From Paraspadella gotoi (taxonomy: Eukaryota; Chaetognatha), in NCBI GenBank assembly GCA_051294375.1, contig CM119267.1, positions 13,552,015 to 13,616,014 of the forward strand: a stretch of DNA of 64,000 nt, in the 5' to 3' direction. The notes under the pieces were generated by a model, which worked only from the letters and a program-made list of their open reading frames with translations, was not told the DNA's origin and ran no database searches. Every line of letters starts with the position of its first letter. The first letter of the stretch is position 1. The position numbers and the translations under genes were made by a program. Shown here piece by piece: positions 1 through 9,760 of this stretch.

Positions 1-164
1 CTTTTTCAGCAGGTTTAAGAAAACTTAATATTAGAAAATAAAAGTTTTCAACATTTGTTGAATAATTAGGTTAAAAAAGTATCTAAGCACTTTTTAAAAA
101 CAAATTTTATTATTATAAATATAGTTTTAAAAAATAATATTAAAACTTCAGAATATTTTAATTT

Positions 165-445
165 TATCATATTTTTTGATATGATAGAGAACAAAAAGTT
201 AAATAAAAAATATATTTACAACTTTTGAAAATTCTTACGTTTTCTTGGTCAAAATTTAGAAAAACTAACAAAATTATCAAAAAATAATGATGATAATAAT
301 TTTTAATTGTTTTAATAATGATGATAATAATTTTTTTTTAATAGTTTTAATAATGATGATAATAATTTTTAATTGTTTTTTCACCCACTTATGAGCAGAA
401 TATCAAAAAAAGAATTATACTTTGTGCAGACAACTTTTTGCAAGC
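165..445 (-). repeat. Family F interspersed repeat, partial copy
   Basis: This AT-rich stretch matches, in reverse orientation, the middle of the roughly 600-bp repeat seen at 8126-8745, 23205-23765 and 47670-48275. Shared landmarks are the AAAAAGTTAAAT and TTACAACTTTTGAAAATT blocks and the final AAAAGAATTATACTTTGTG. Unlike the other copies it carries an expanded run of ATGATGATAAT units (about 283-372). No coding potential is seen. Positions 1-164 are AT-rich and hold nothing I can identify. Confidence 0.6.
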
Positions 446-639
446 TACCCGAATCCGATCTTAAAAGTAAAAAAAATCTAAAAAATTTTTTTTAACCATT
501 TCCATCTATAAATAAATAGAGGCGGAAGAGGAAGAAGAAAAGGTGTCTCGAACGAGAATGGGGAAGAGAAATGGGGGAATCCAGTGAAATATACTCATCC
601 CACTATCTGTTATTTTTTTTAAAAAATGTATAAATTTTC

Positions 640-960
640 GTTTGAGCAGGCGCTCAATTAAAATTTTTGACCCAACTTAAATCATGTCAGAACATCGAAT
701 TATTATAAATTATTATTATTAAACGCGCTTGCATGAAAGCCGAAACATGTCCTGCTATATTACAAATGAAATCGTTGTTGTTAAGACTTCGTCTTTATTT
801 TCATTTATCTAAAACAACGAAAAGAAAGAACTTTCCCAGTGATAAATTAACTCATGAGTGGATGGGGGGATTGACTTAAAAATGTGGGTAGAAAAGTGTG
901 TAATTGAGCAGGAAATCAAGTTTTGGAATGGTCCGAGTGGAAATGAGTTTAATTAAAAAA
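640..960 (-). mobile_element. Family B element fragment interrupted by a hammerhead-tail insertion
   Basis: Reverse-strand blocks typical of family B are visible: CATGTCAGAACATCGAATTA at 684-703 and GTGTGTAATTGAGCAGG near 895. They are split by about 125 bp (roughly 713-840) carrying a degenerate hammerhead core, ATCGTTGTTGTT, and ACAACGAAAAGAAAGAA. The simplest reading is a short hammerhead-tail unit inserted into an older family B copy. Confidence 0.5.
727..752 (+). ncRNA. Degenerate hammerhead-like core
   Basis: GCATGAAAGCCGAAACATGTCC keeps the 3' half of the motif (GCC-GAAA-CATGTC) but has lost most of stem II. The shared ATCGTTGTT tail follows at about 768. It is probably a dead copy. 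Confidence 0.35.
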
Positions 961-1200
961 AACAAAAAAACCTGTTTTACTAATTGATTTTGCTTCTTTT
1001 TTCATTAATAAATTTATTAATCAGTTAATCAATTAGTCAATTAATTAATAATTATTAGACACTAGACAGTAAAGCGTAGTAAAAATTCTAAATTTAACTA
1101 TATACTATCAATATAAACTATCAATTTCGTTGCGTTTTGAAATTTGGGAGAAAAAAAAAACAATTTATTTGTTTTTATCAACGAATTGTATTATTAATAA

Positions 1201-1238
1201 GACATGTTTCGACTCTTGAGTTTTAGAGTCTTCATCAG
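1201..1238 (-). ncRNA. Hammerhead-like ribozyme core
   Basis: On the minus strand: CTGATGA, extra A, stem II GACTC...GAGTC, then GAAA and CATGTC. The core nucleotides C3-A9, G12-A14 and the GTC cleavage triplet are all present. It lies in the left inverted terminal repeat of the 1201-1972 element. Confidence 0.5.
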
Positions 1239-1937
1239 GTATGACAATCAATAATTTCTTACTCTTTAACATTAGGCAAGAACAGGCAATCGCCCACCTC
1301 ACCGTCAGGTGAGAGGAGGGCCGTCGGCAGGCCTCTCACCGTCAGGTGAGAGGAGGGCCGTCGGCAGGCCTATCAGGCCAGAGAGATATTCGAGTGGCGT
1401 TAGGCATTTTGCCAGGAGGATCATTACCAGGTCCCGAAATGTCATACTCTACAGTCATATCTTCTCAGCCCATGACAAGCCAATGACCCGAGCCTATCGC
1501 CAACGTCCCACCTTTGCCCGCCCGGGGGAGGGCCAGCTCATTTTGAGCTCTTTCTCTCAACTTAATTTCACTAACTCTTTACTTACCTATCCCTCATCAC
1601 TTATTCTTCTATTTCAATTTCAACTTCTTAAACTCATTAATTTATTTTCCAATGTTACTATTAGTTTAACTCTTAAGTTTGTTATTTTATTTCTTTATCA
1701 TTGTTATACATTACAAAAAATGTAAAGATTTTCTCTTACCCTGTCTCTCTCTCTCTCATTTCAAATTTCACCCAACTTACTTCTTCCCCTGATCTTACCT
1801 TCACTTGTCCTCATATCTGACCACTGTCCTTTGCTCAATTCTTTGTTGGAAACTCCCTCTTTTTTCTGTCTCTCTCTCTCTCTCTTTCTCTCTCTCTAAC
1901 CTAATGTTAAAGAGTAAGAAATTATTGATTGTCATAA

Positions 1938-1972
1938 CTGATGAAGACTCTAAAACTCAAGAGTCGAAACAT
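1938..1972 (+). ncRNA. Hammerhead-like ribozyme core, cleavage triplet lost
   Basis: CTGATGA-A-GACTC...GAGTC-GAAACATT mirrors the 1201-1238 copy at the other end of the element. The expected GTC triplet is replaced (CATTAATT), so this copy should not cleave. Confidence 0.45.
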
Positions 1973-3879
1973 TAATTAATAATCACTGATGGTATGTTGT
2001 TAATAATTGACATTTAATATTTTTGTATGTAACTTTCACTATGCCCTACTAGACAGCCTTCTTTAAATTAAATTAAAAATAAAATTTTTCTTCATCCCCA
2101 AAATTTTCACTTAGCCTAAGCTCTTGTCCTGACAGTAAGGTTTCAGATTTTTATCATTCAAGAGATGGTATATTTCCATTTTCTTTTTCCTCCGATCATA
2201 TGAACCGTGATTACTCTTAAAAAATTAATAAAATTCTTATAAAATAATTTTATTTTAAATATATGAAATAAATATCCAATAAAATTTTAATTTAAAAAAA
2301 TAGAATTGATTTTAAAAGCCTGGCTTCTTTTGTTTAAAATTACCCTACCAGTTTTTTTTAATCCTAGCCTACGGGAAAGTTTTTTTTTATACCCCTTGGA
2401 ATTACCATTAGGGGTAAGTTTTATTGTTCCCAAAAGGAATTAGGATTGGGAGCGCCCCTTTAAAGGTCAAAAATCTATTCACCAAGGGGTAGCCAAGACG
2501 GTATATCTCGATCTTTGAACGTTCTTGAACGTTATATTTTATAGTTTCTTATGAATTAGTTCATAATATTTTATTCATGATTCCATTTTAAACGTGTCTT
2601 TTGTTTTTGTTGAATTGTAATAGTTTAGTTTTTACTTGTTTCCCGTTTTCTTTTACACTGTTACTATTTTTGACTTTTTCCATACGGTAAAAAGTAGCTA
2701 AAATTAGCAATCCCCATCTTACCCCATGTCCCCGCCGTCTTCCCATAGTACAACTTACTCCACAACCCCACAACAAGAGGGAAGGGGCGTCTAACCCACT
2801 GGTAGTGACGGCCGAGAGTCCGATCCAAAGTTTAGAACATTGAACGAAAAAAAAAAATTAATAACCAAACTAAACTAAAACTTTCAGGGTTAAACGTGTA
2901 CTTCAATTATTACTGATCACTACCATATCCAGATAAGGAAGTTAATCTTCTTTTTCGTGTTCTTGTTGTTAGCATGGGATTAATAAATGGTTCAAGATCT
3001 TTGTTTCCTTTATGAGGTTCAATGCCATCTATTTTAGGCTTCAACTGAGGCTCTGTTAACTTGTTAAATTTTAAGGATAAATCTGATTTAGGCTTAATTT
3101 GAATGCAACCGTTATATTTTTTAAAATGTCCAGTATTTTTTTCAGGCTTTGTTTATAGTTTTAAAAAGTTTAATTACGTGTGACAGTATTTTTTATGCAA
3201 TGTATTTTTTTTTTTCAAATTAAAACCTTAAAAATTTCTTGAGAGGTATTGATGACTTAAAAAATACATTCAGATTCGTCAGTAAAAAATCATAAAAGCA
3301 TAATATGTTTTAAAATTGGTACAACCAATATAAACTTATCCATTCCAGAGGAGGATTTAGCCTGCCATCCAATTCTCCTCTTCCTCTTCTTTCCTCCTCC
3401 TCCTTCTGCCCCTCAGTATATTTTGTCTAGCGATACATTCTCTCGTTTCTACTCTTCGCGAAATATACCATTATTTTCCCTCTATTTCTTCACGCCTTCA
3501 ATACCCCTCAAGCATTCATTTAATAAATTAGTTATCTTTCCCCCGACTTGGGACAGGCTTTGGTGATTTAAGGCCTCCATCACACTTACAAGATAATGAA
3601 TTAGAAGGTCCAGAGTACCTGGCTTTCCTCTTAATGAAGTAGTATATTTTCAAGAATGTTTCAATTGTAAAAAGGACAACCTCCCACAATGCTCAGAGGC
3701 ACGGATCATCTCACTGGCTTTAAGCTAAGAGCTTAGACATACATATTTTATCAAATATAAATCTTAATTATCCTTCATTTAAACACGATTCATGTTGAAA
3801 TCTGTCTACATACGCAAATGATATGTATAAGCACTTATACATTTAAAAATTTGTACCGCCAATCAGTTTGACGCAAATA
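1973..3879. other. No gene recognised
   Basis: AT-rich sequence with a short GC-richer patch (about 2400-2520 and 2700-2830). Positions 3545-3590 share a short block about GGCCT..AAGCCTGTCC with 5840-5885 in opposite orientation. The only open frames are short and lack domains. Confidence 0.5.
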
Positions 3880-4970
3880 CTACCACAGTAACAGAAAACT
3901 ATAATCAAAGCCAAAATTTTCAACCTGAGAGTTTTTTACAACACTTTCTAAACCTCCAATGGATTCTTGAAGATTTTTACTATTTGAAGGTTGGTAAAAG
4001 TTATCCTTTAAGTTGTTTTTAGCATCTTTCTGGAACTTTTCCAAAGATAATTCGGTTTCCCCTTCAATAGAGCAATACAAAGTTGCTTCAAAATCATACT
4101 TCTCTTTTCCTTCCGACAATGATTCTGATTTCTCCTCAGTAATATTTTGATCACTTACATCAAATTTTAAATTATTAACTTTTCGCAAACAGCTAACACA
4201 AGATTTTTCAGGCTCAGCTTTAGAAATGATAGATATCTCTGAAAAGTTTGTAATATCAGCTTGGGATAGAGCTTGCTTGACAACAACCGAATTTTCCAGC
4301 GAAGCAATATTATTATGGCTTTTCCTAACTTTGTCGTCTTCAGATTCATCAGAGCTAACGCAAATAATTTCAATCGAAAGATTAGGACCTTCTTTAACGT
4401 TACTTTTTTTTAAAGTACCAACTATCTTTGCTGGAGCAACTTTATCGAAAACAATCGTGGATTTAACATTTGGCTCGGGGTCTTCCTCCATAAAAGCTCC
4501 CGGAGAAGACATTACTTTATAAATTTTTCCCTCAAAAGACGGTGATTTTAATAATGTTGGAGACAGAGGATCTTCTAAACGAGGAAGGTTGATTAAATTA
4601 GTGAAAGAACTCGAGGGCAATTCTAAATTACGCGTGAGTGAAGAACAAGGCATGGGCAAACTTGATAATAATGACCGATTAGGTGAATTCGGCAAAGATC
4701 TAAACGATCTATCTTTACTATTATTGGTTATGCTGCTACTTATGGTAGTATCTGAAAACCAATTTGAAGGTAAATGGTCCGTCTCATTTTTTTCCTGTTT
4801 AGCGTGGCTATCCAATGGTGGAAATGCGTTTTTATTTACGTGGACTGGGTTAATCCAAGAATTCTCTATATTCCCATTTTGCCGAATAGTGCTTGGTTCA
4901 CGCGAAAACTCAGTACCAAGACTGACTGTTCCTGACAAAGATTTGCTCCGATTGCAGCAAATGTTTTCAT
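3880..4970 (-). CDS. Terminal exon of the SUMO-motif gene
   Basis: An open frame of 363 codons runs from the acceptor TTTTTCTTTCAG (just above 4970) to a stop at 3880. It starts mid-codon (two bases), which fits the one-base overhang of the 5039-5159 exon. It contains the second SUMO-interaction-like motif and CxxC-like pairs (CVSCL) but no recognisable zinc finger. An internal start is unnecessary because the frame is open to the splice acceptor. Confidence 0.65.
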
Positions 4971-6777
4971 CTGAAAGAAAAATAAGAAAATAGTTACTAG
5001 TTACAATGCATTGCTCAAAAATAATACTTAGTAGTTACCGTTTGTTTTATTCAGCCCTGGTTTCGTCAGACTGGTGCAAACTTGAGAAATATCTGGTCCG
5101 CGAACAGTATTATTAAAATCAACGGTTGTGGCTTTAGTAGAACCAGCAGCATATCCTTCCTATCAGTTGAAGATTATTTCAACAACTTTTTAAAAATGAA
5201 TCAGTTATACACCACATAAAAATGTTAAACTGATTCATTTTATTACATTCTTTTGATTACATGGTATGTATGTACATTGTATGTATATTGTATAATGTTC
5301 TAAGTACCTAAAAATAATGAAGTAAAATGACGATATTTAGAAAAACCACTTTAGTTTTTAGAATAGAAATATATCTTTTCAGCTCGGGATAATGTTCGCT
5401 TTAATTCTAATTAGGTACAAATTTTTATATATCTATTCACCAGTTTCTCTGTCGACTAATTTGTATTAAATTTTAACAGTGAAATTGTGGCGAATCCTAA
5501 ATTCGCCTCCTGTATAGCTTGGTGAAACTCAGCTCGTCCCATTGGCTTGGACAGCTAAGTACTCATTCACCAACCGTGAGTTCCGGGTTCAATCCCCTCA
5601 CCGTCACGCTGGTTAAAGTGTGATGGTGTCGGCATAAACACGCCAGTGACATGTGGTGGTCACTGCAGGTCCAAAGCCCTGGGCGCCAGCTGTCGGGAGA
5701 TGCATCACACCCTGGGCATCACAAATGTCCCCTCGATGGCATAAAATTCAGAAAAAAAAAAAGATTCAGAGCTTAAAGCATTGAGATTCTAACCCATATA
5801 AAGACCTTATTCTTAGTCATTTTAAAATAACATAAGAGTGATGGAGGCCTTAAACCACCAAAGCCTGTCCAAAGTCAGGGGCAAGATAGCTTATTTATTA
5901 AATGAATGGATAATTTTTATATTGGTTGTACCAATTTCATAAAAGGTATATATAATTATAAACCATTAAATTAAATGTGTTTTAGCTAAATGTTGTACAG
6001 TACAGTTTTAAAGTAAAAGCTTGAGAGAAACATTTTCTAATGGTGCAAGTTATGTTGAATATCAACCTGAGGGTTACTTGGAGCGTGTACGCCGGAATAT
6101 ACATTATCAAATCGATATGTTGAAAGGCGCGCCATGGAGTTCGATTCATTTCCCTCCATTAGACTGTTGTGTGGCGGTTTTTCCTCCAGCTTGATATCTT
6201 CCCGACGCTTGTGCGGCTGAAAAGAATGAATCCGTCGAACCCCACTTCCAAACGCCATTCGGGAATTTTGTGAAAACCCAGCTGCACTGAAATCGGATAA
6301 GCTCGTCACGCCCTTAACTGATCTTTTTTGCCGAGAATAAATCTTGGGACAGCGGGAAACAGAAAAGGCTCCAACATCTTGCAAGTAATCCCCAGCCAAG
6401 TAATCCCCAGCCAAAGACGACAGGGTCTTGTCGGACGCTTGATTGTAATATTTGTACGGCCTGCGGGAAAAGCGTGTACCTCCCATTCCGCCCGTAGGAG
6501 AAGGGGAACCAGAAGATGAATAAGGGGACGAAGAATGGAAAGAAGGATAACTTGAACAACCGCTTGCGAAAAGATCTGCATCACGTCTGAACGTTAAACG
6601 ATTGACGGAAGGGCGTGTCACGGGGACGACTTCGGGACCACAGCTGATGCGCTCATTCAAAGCTTGTGATAGACGGGTGCGCGATGACAGCGTCTGACAG
6701 ACGTAGGTTTCCTCTTCAGCGTCACTCGTCTCTGTCAGGTCAACAATTAACTCTCGGCCGGGTGGAGGCGTCGACAT
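3880..6777 (-). CDS. Multi-exon gene for a Ser-rich protein with two SUMO-interaction-like motifs
   Basis: The predicted minus-strand gene joins exons 6067-6777, 5039-5159 and 3880-4970, giving 640 codons plus stop. The introns have good sites: acceptors CTGATAG before 5159 and TTTCTTTCAG before 4970, donor GTAACT after 5039; the first donor (CAG then GTTGAT at 6067) is weaker. Phases (0, then 1/2) are compatible. The start is the ATG at 6777; an acceptor TTTCCTGTTTAG before 6823 suggests a spliced 5' leader. The protein is serine-, proline- and acidic-rich with no folded domain I recognise. Residues about 9-22 read ELIVDLT followed by acidic residues, and residues about 476-487 read SIEIICV followed by SSDESEDD. 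Both fit SUMO-interaction motifs (hydrophobic core, acidic/serine tail). A nuclear SUMO-linked role is inference only. The first exon is duplicated and inverted at 11894-12560. Confidence 0.6.
5039..5159 (-). CDS. Internal exon of the SUMO-motif gene
   Basis: An open segment of 121 bases between an AG acceptor and a GTAACT donor encodes about 40 residues beginning EGYAAGSTK and ending LNKTN. Both neighbouring exons join it in frame. It lies below the SINE at 5483-5748, which therefore sits inside the upstream intron. Confidence 0.55.
5483..5748 (+). mobile_element. tRNA-derived SINE (family E), intact copy
   Basis: It contains a tRNA-like pol III promoter: an A-box-like TGGCTTGGACAG near 5542 and a B box GGGTTCAATCCCC near 5585. 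A tRNA-like anticodon arm (TCATTCACCAACCGTGAG) lies between them. The body includes GTGATGGTGTCGGCATAAAC and ends in an A-rich tail (about 5748-5761). Two other copies, near 38797-39715 and 44868-45846, are each split by a MITE, and this copy shows the uninterrupted target. Confidence 0.65.
6067..6777 (-). CDS. First coding exon of the SUMO-motif gene
   Basis: The ATG at 6777 opens a serine-rich frame starting MSTPPPGRELIVDLT. If unspliced the frame continues to a stop at 6037; the CAG/GTTGAT site at 6067 joins the next exon in phase. A small internal peptide repeat LAGDYLAGDYL is visible. An inverted copy at 11894-12560 has several frameshifts, which supports this copy as the true gene. Confidence 0.55.
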
Positions 6778-7083
6778 TTTCGACGGCTCATTCACTCATA
6801 ACTGTCACTTCAAGTTGATTTCGCTAAACAGGAAAGAACATTTGACATGACCAAATAAGTCAAAGAAAATAGAACTTAAACAAAAAACTATGAAATACCG
6901 TCAAAAGTTCAATTATAACATAATTGCTACCAGAACGTCTAACTAGATATGTATCCACGATTTAAATTTCAGACGTATCGTTACTATCAGGTCTTCAAAA
7001 TAATGAAAAGGGAAATAATTTAACAATAACTTGCCCCAGTAGACTAATAATGTAACAAACTGAGAAAAAGCTGTTCTCGACTC

Positions 7084-7368
7084 TCACTCGCGATAGTATC
7101 CACGACAGGGAATTAGCGGACGCATCGAAGGAGAGGAGTCGGGTGAGGTTCGACCAACGTTCAAGACCCGACGGTGGGATCCCCTGCCCAGCATCATGTA
7201 AGGATTTCTTTTTAACCACCGATCGAAGCATTCTTCAGATACGCAGGCTTCATCGTTCATGCGACGATTCTCGTTCGGCTTAGACTGTTTCGTTTGAGGG
7301 ACGTCACACTCATAGTAAAGACAAGTCGACTGACGCTCATAGGGAGGAGAACGGTATTCTCTTGACAA
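7084..7368 (-). CDS. Exon-like open frame, unknown product
   Basis: A 94-codon frame in unusually GC-rich sequence reads through SREYRSPPYERQST and CFDRWLKRNPYMM to GRGSHRRVLNV. It starts from an AG-like boundary near 7366 (no good ATG) and ends at a TGA. A strong donor-like GTGAGA overlaps the last codons (about 7087). Splicing from there to the acceptor before 6823 gives a quick stop, so it does not extend the downstream gene in frame. It may be a 5' exon of the same transcript or part of another gene. No domain is recognised. A frameshifted inverted copy lies at 11340-11600. Confidence 0.4.
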   Translation of the reverse strand: MSREYRSPPYERQSTCLYYECDVPQTKQSKPNENRRMNDEACVSEECFDRWLKRNPYMMLGRGSHRRVLNVGRTSPDSSPSMRPLIPCRGYYRE

Positions 7369-7559
7369 TTTAAGGAAATTGGAATGTCAAAATCAGAAGT
7401 TAATTTAATATAAATGAAAATATTTAAAAAGTTCAGTTCGCTTAATTTTAATTTCGTTGATTAGAATATTGGTACCTGAGTAAATCATGATATGATTGGT
7501 GATTTAGGAATTTTATCTTTTGTTTTATTTATTTTTAAGATTTTTTTTCGGGTAACTTT

Positions 7560-7660
7560 ACCATTCAACGTCCGCAACCAACTTTAGCTACCACCGGTCG
7601 GTGCTTTGTTAATCCATTTAATTTTGTTTTCCCTATAATTTTATAATAAAAATAATTGTT
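7560..7660 (+). repeat. Family G repeat block
   Basis: The block with GTCCGCAACCAACTTTAGC and GGTCGGTGCTTTG recurs inverted at 11070-11150 and in part at 15625-15690. It always lies on the outer side of hammerhead-bearing palindromes or related repeats. Confidence 0.5.
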
Positions 7661-7741
7661 TTAAATTTATTTTAATTGCTATTTTCATGTTTGAGTTAGA
7701 AAATGAATTGTTTGTTTACGTACGAGTTTTATTAACAAACA

Positions 7742-7771
7742 AATTTCAGCTTCAATATAAGCTTTAATCAG
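7742..7771 (-). ncRNA. Hammerhead-like core, degenerate
   Basis: Minus strand: CTGATTA, extra A, stem AGCTT...AAGCT, then GAAA. The conserved G8 is T and no cleavage triplet is present. Stem II pairing is intact. Confidence 0.35.
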
Positions 7772-7878
7772 CGCAAAAACGAATTTATTTGTGAAACAAA
7801 TACTTTAACAGACTTTTTCTTTCTTCAAACTTCAAAGTCTGTGAAAATATTTCTTTCACAAATCAATTCGTTTTTGCG

Positions 7879-7912
7879 CTTATGAAAGTTTACATTTAAG
7901 CCGAAACATGTC
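7879..7912 (+). ncRNA. Hammerhead-like core
   Basis: CTTATGA, extra A, AGTTTACATTTAAGCC, GAAACATGTC. The 3' half is intact; the 5' core has CTT instead of CTG and the stem has a mismatch. Confidence 0.35.
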
Positions 7913-8004
7913 CGATATTTATATTTTTTAATAAAACTCGTACATAAACAAACAAGGAAAGGAAAGAAAAAAAAAAAAATTTTATGTTATATTTTTTAAA
8001 CGGT

Positions 8005-8075
8005 TAGCTATTGGGTTATGGTCGGTTAGGGATTAGGGTTTGTTAGGGATTAGGGGTGGTTAGGGATTTGTAATA
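8005..8075 (+). repeat. TTAGGG-like degenerate repeat
   Basis: Repeated GGTTAGGGATTAGGG and GGGGTGGTTAGGG units resemble decayed telomere-type repeats. Similar short tracts occur on one or other strand near 14262-14300, 14930-15000, 16910-16985, 21935-21960 and 62625-62720, inside other repeats. Confidence 0.5.
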
Positions 8076-8125
8076 AAAAGTTTTTCTACCCTTACCAATG
8101 TCTTTTTTTATTTTTGAGTAGCGAG

Positions 8126-8745
8126 ATTAGAGCCAAACTTTGTCAATGGGGTGGGTCAGAAGTTTGATTTGGGAACCTTCCCAAATGAAACTTCATACAT
8201 TTCTGAGAAAGCTTTCAAAGGACCAAAATTTTCTAAAATGGCAAGAAGCACTAGTAATTAATTTTTAATATTTATTTATAGATAGGAAATGACAAAAAAA
8301 TTTTTTTAAATTTTGTATTTTTAAAAGCAGATTCAGATAGCTTATTAAAAGTTGTCTACACAAAGTATAATTCTTTTTTCAATATTTTGATGATAAGTGG
8401 GTCAGAATTAGGAAAAACCTAAAAAAATCATCATCATCATTATCCGATGATTTTAATAGTTATTGCTAATTTTTAATAATAAAACATCAAAATTTTAAAA
8501 AGTTGTAATTACATTTTTTGTTTAACTTTTTAAGCTCTATCAGAATCAATTAAAAAAACTTAAAATATCTAAAAAAATTTTTTGACATTATATAGCAATA
8601 TAATAATTTTAATTAACAAATTACTCATGATTCGGAACATTTTTGAAAAAAAATATTTTAACACAATAACTAATACTAATAATGGATTCGTTTAATGCTG
8701 TTTCCATTAAAATTTAAATTTGGTCGGCTACCGCTAGCGAGATTT
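8126..8745 (+). repeat. Family F interspersed repeat, near-full copy
   Basis: The copy runs from GAGCCAAACTTTGTCAATGG to AATTTGGTCGGCTACCGCTAG. It is collinear with the copy at 47670-48275 and with the reverse of 23205-23765. It has no long ORF and I found no clear terminal inverted repeat. Confidence 0.7.
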
Positions 8746-8794
8746 CTATACGTCGCTGATAAGAAGCGGAAAAAAAAATAACCGACCGCAAAAT

Positions 8795-8885
8795 CCCGAT
8801 CGGCGAATGTAAAAAGCCTTTTTTAGTCGGATCTGCTGCAGATCCCGACTCTATAATTCACTTTGTCGGTCCGTCAAAAAAAAGG
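8795..8885 (-). mobile_element. Family B 3' terminal hairpin fragment
   Basis: Reverse-strand terminus: TTTAGTCGGATCTGCTGCAG followed by ATCCCGACTCTATAATTCAC and TTTGTCGGTCCGTC. It is the same hairpin end found at 27480-27515, 29180-29205, 47540-47565 and 56740-56775. Confidence 0.6.
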
Positions 8886-8927
8886 AGAAGAAGATTTTTT
8901 AACTGCTTAGATTACATGGGACAATTT

Positions 8928-9735
8928 TACAAGCGCCGGTAAAAAAAAAAGTCATTTGCAAACCAGTATTTATTTCATTGATTTTAAGAATTAGTTGAGT
9001 AGAAAATATTAAAGTCATTTGTGTTCAAATTTTATATTGATCATTAAGATATGCCTTGACAATGACTGGAGAAATTGAGCTTTTCATTCAATTTTTTTTT
9101 TAACTTTTAACACTTTTTTAAAAACAAATATATTATTAAGATATTAACAATAAAAGTGAATTATCTAAAATTTTTAAATCTTATTTTAAAATATATAAGC
9201 TGTTTAAATTATTATAAACAATAAATAATTAGTATATTATATATATTATATAAGTATCATGAAAGATCCTTAAAAAAAAAGGATTTAAGATAGCCAATCA
9301 CAATTTGCTAAAAATCTTTATTTCACCCTCCAGCTATTGATTTTTGGAAAGATGTTTCGTTTTTAAATATCCTAATTAAATTAAAGCTAAGCCGGTTAAA
9401 TTTTATACTACAGTATTCGTAAGTACGTATATTATCTTTAGATTGGAAAAGGCTTTCAGAAGATAATAATATTAATATTATTTTATTTCAAATTTCTTCA
9501 GAAAACTTACTGAAAGTAAGAAAAAAAAAATCGAATTTAAAAAAAGTGAGTTTAAAAATCAAAGACGATTTTCAAATCCATCTTCCAGCTATCATTACTG
9601 AGGCATATCAAAGACGATCCTGATAAAATTTTAACACAAATGACTAATATTTCTATCTAATTTTCTACTAATTCTTAAAATCAATGAAATAACCACTGGT
9701 TTGCAAATGACAGCGTTTTTTTAGCGGCGCTTGTA
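8928..9735. mobile_element. MITE-like element with about 110-bp terminal inverted repeats
   Basis: The left end TACAAGCGCCGGTAAAAAAA...GTCATTTGCAAACCAGT is repeated inverted at the right end (9640-9735), which stops at the assembly gap. The interior is AT-rich and non-coding. Confidence 0.65.
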
Positions 9736-9760
9736 NNNNNNNNNNNNNNNNNNNNNNNNN
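9736..9760. other. Assembly gap, 25 N
   Basis: A run of 25 N. The same fixed length is used at 35556-35580, so it is a placeholder rather than a measured gap. Confidence 0.99.

Larger units (their letters stand above)
1201..1972. mobile_element. Penelope-like/retrozyme-like element with inverted hammerhead termini (family A)
   Basis: A near-perfect inverted terminal repeat of about 70 bp (1204-1275 and 1900-1971) bounds a roughly 770-bp unit. Each terminal repeat contains a hammerhead-like core facing outward. The interior holds a tandemly duplicated GC-rich block (1303-1370), a 138-codon open frame (1309-1725) with no recognisable domain, and a CT-rich tract (about 1740-1895). The order of GC-rich block, CT-rich tract and terminal hammerhead recurs at 25140-25955. 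The hammerhead/Penelope-like link rests on published association of such ribozymes with these elements; no reverse transcriptase is visible here. Confidence 0.5.
5900..7945 (-). repeat. Left arm of a 2-kb inverted duplication
   Basis: This arm matches 10768-12825 in reverse complement, covering the first exon of the SUMO-motif gene, the exon-like ORF at 7084-7368 and the palindromic hammerhead unit at 7742-7912. Open frames are intact here and frameshifted in the other arm, which abuts a 25-N gap. Confidence 0.75.
7715..7965. mobile_element. Palindromic element with back-to-back hammerhead-like cores
   Basis: The unit is a long inverted repeat: outer arms contain ACGAGTTTTATTAA / TTAATAAAACTCGT, then hammerhead-like cores facing outward, then inner arms GCGCAAAAACGAATT / AATTCGTTTTTGCGC around a central CTTTTTCTTTC. 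The minus core lies at 7742-7771 and the plus core at 7879-7912. Similar units are at 10790-10960 and 14360-14625. Confidence 0.55.

Noticed and set aside
6306-6584. Alternative minus-strand frames over the first coding exon
   Set aside because: They are other-frame shadows of the exon carrying the SUMO-interaction-like motif.
8005-8075. Telomere
   Set aside because: TTAGGG-like units are irregular, short, internal and found within several interspersed repeats.
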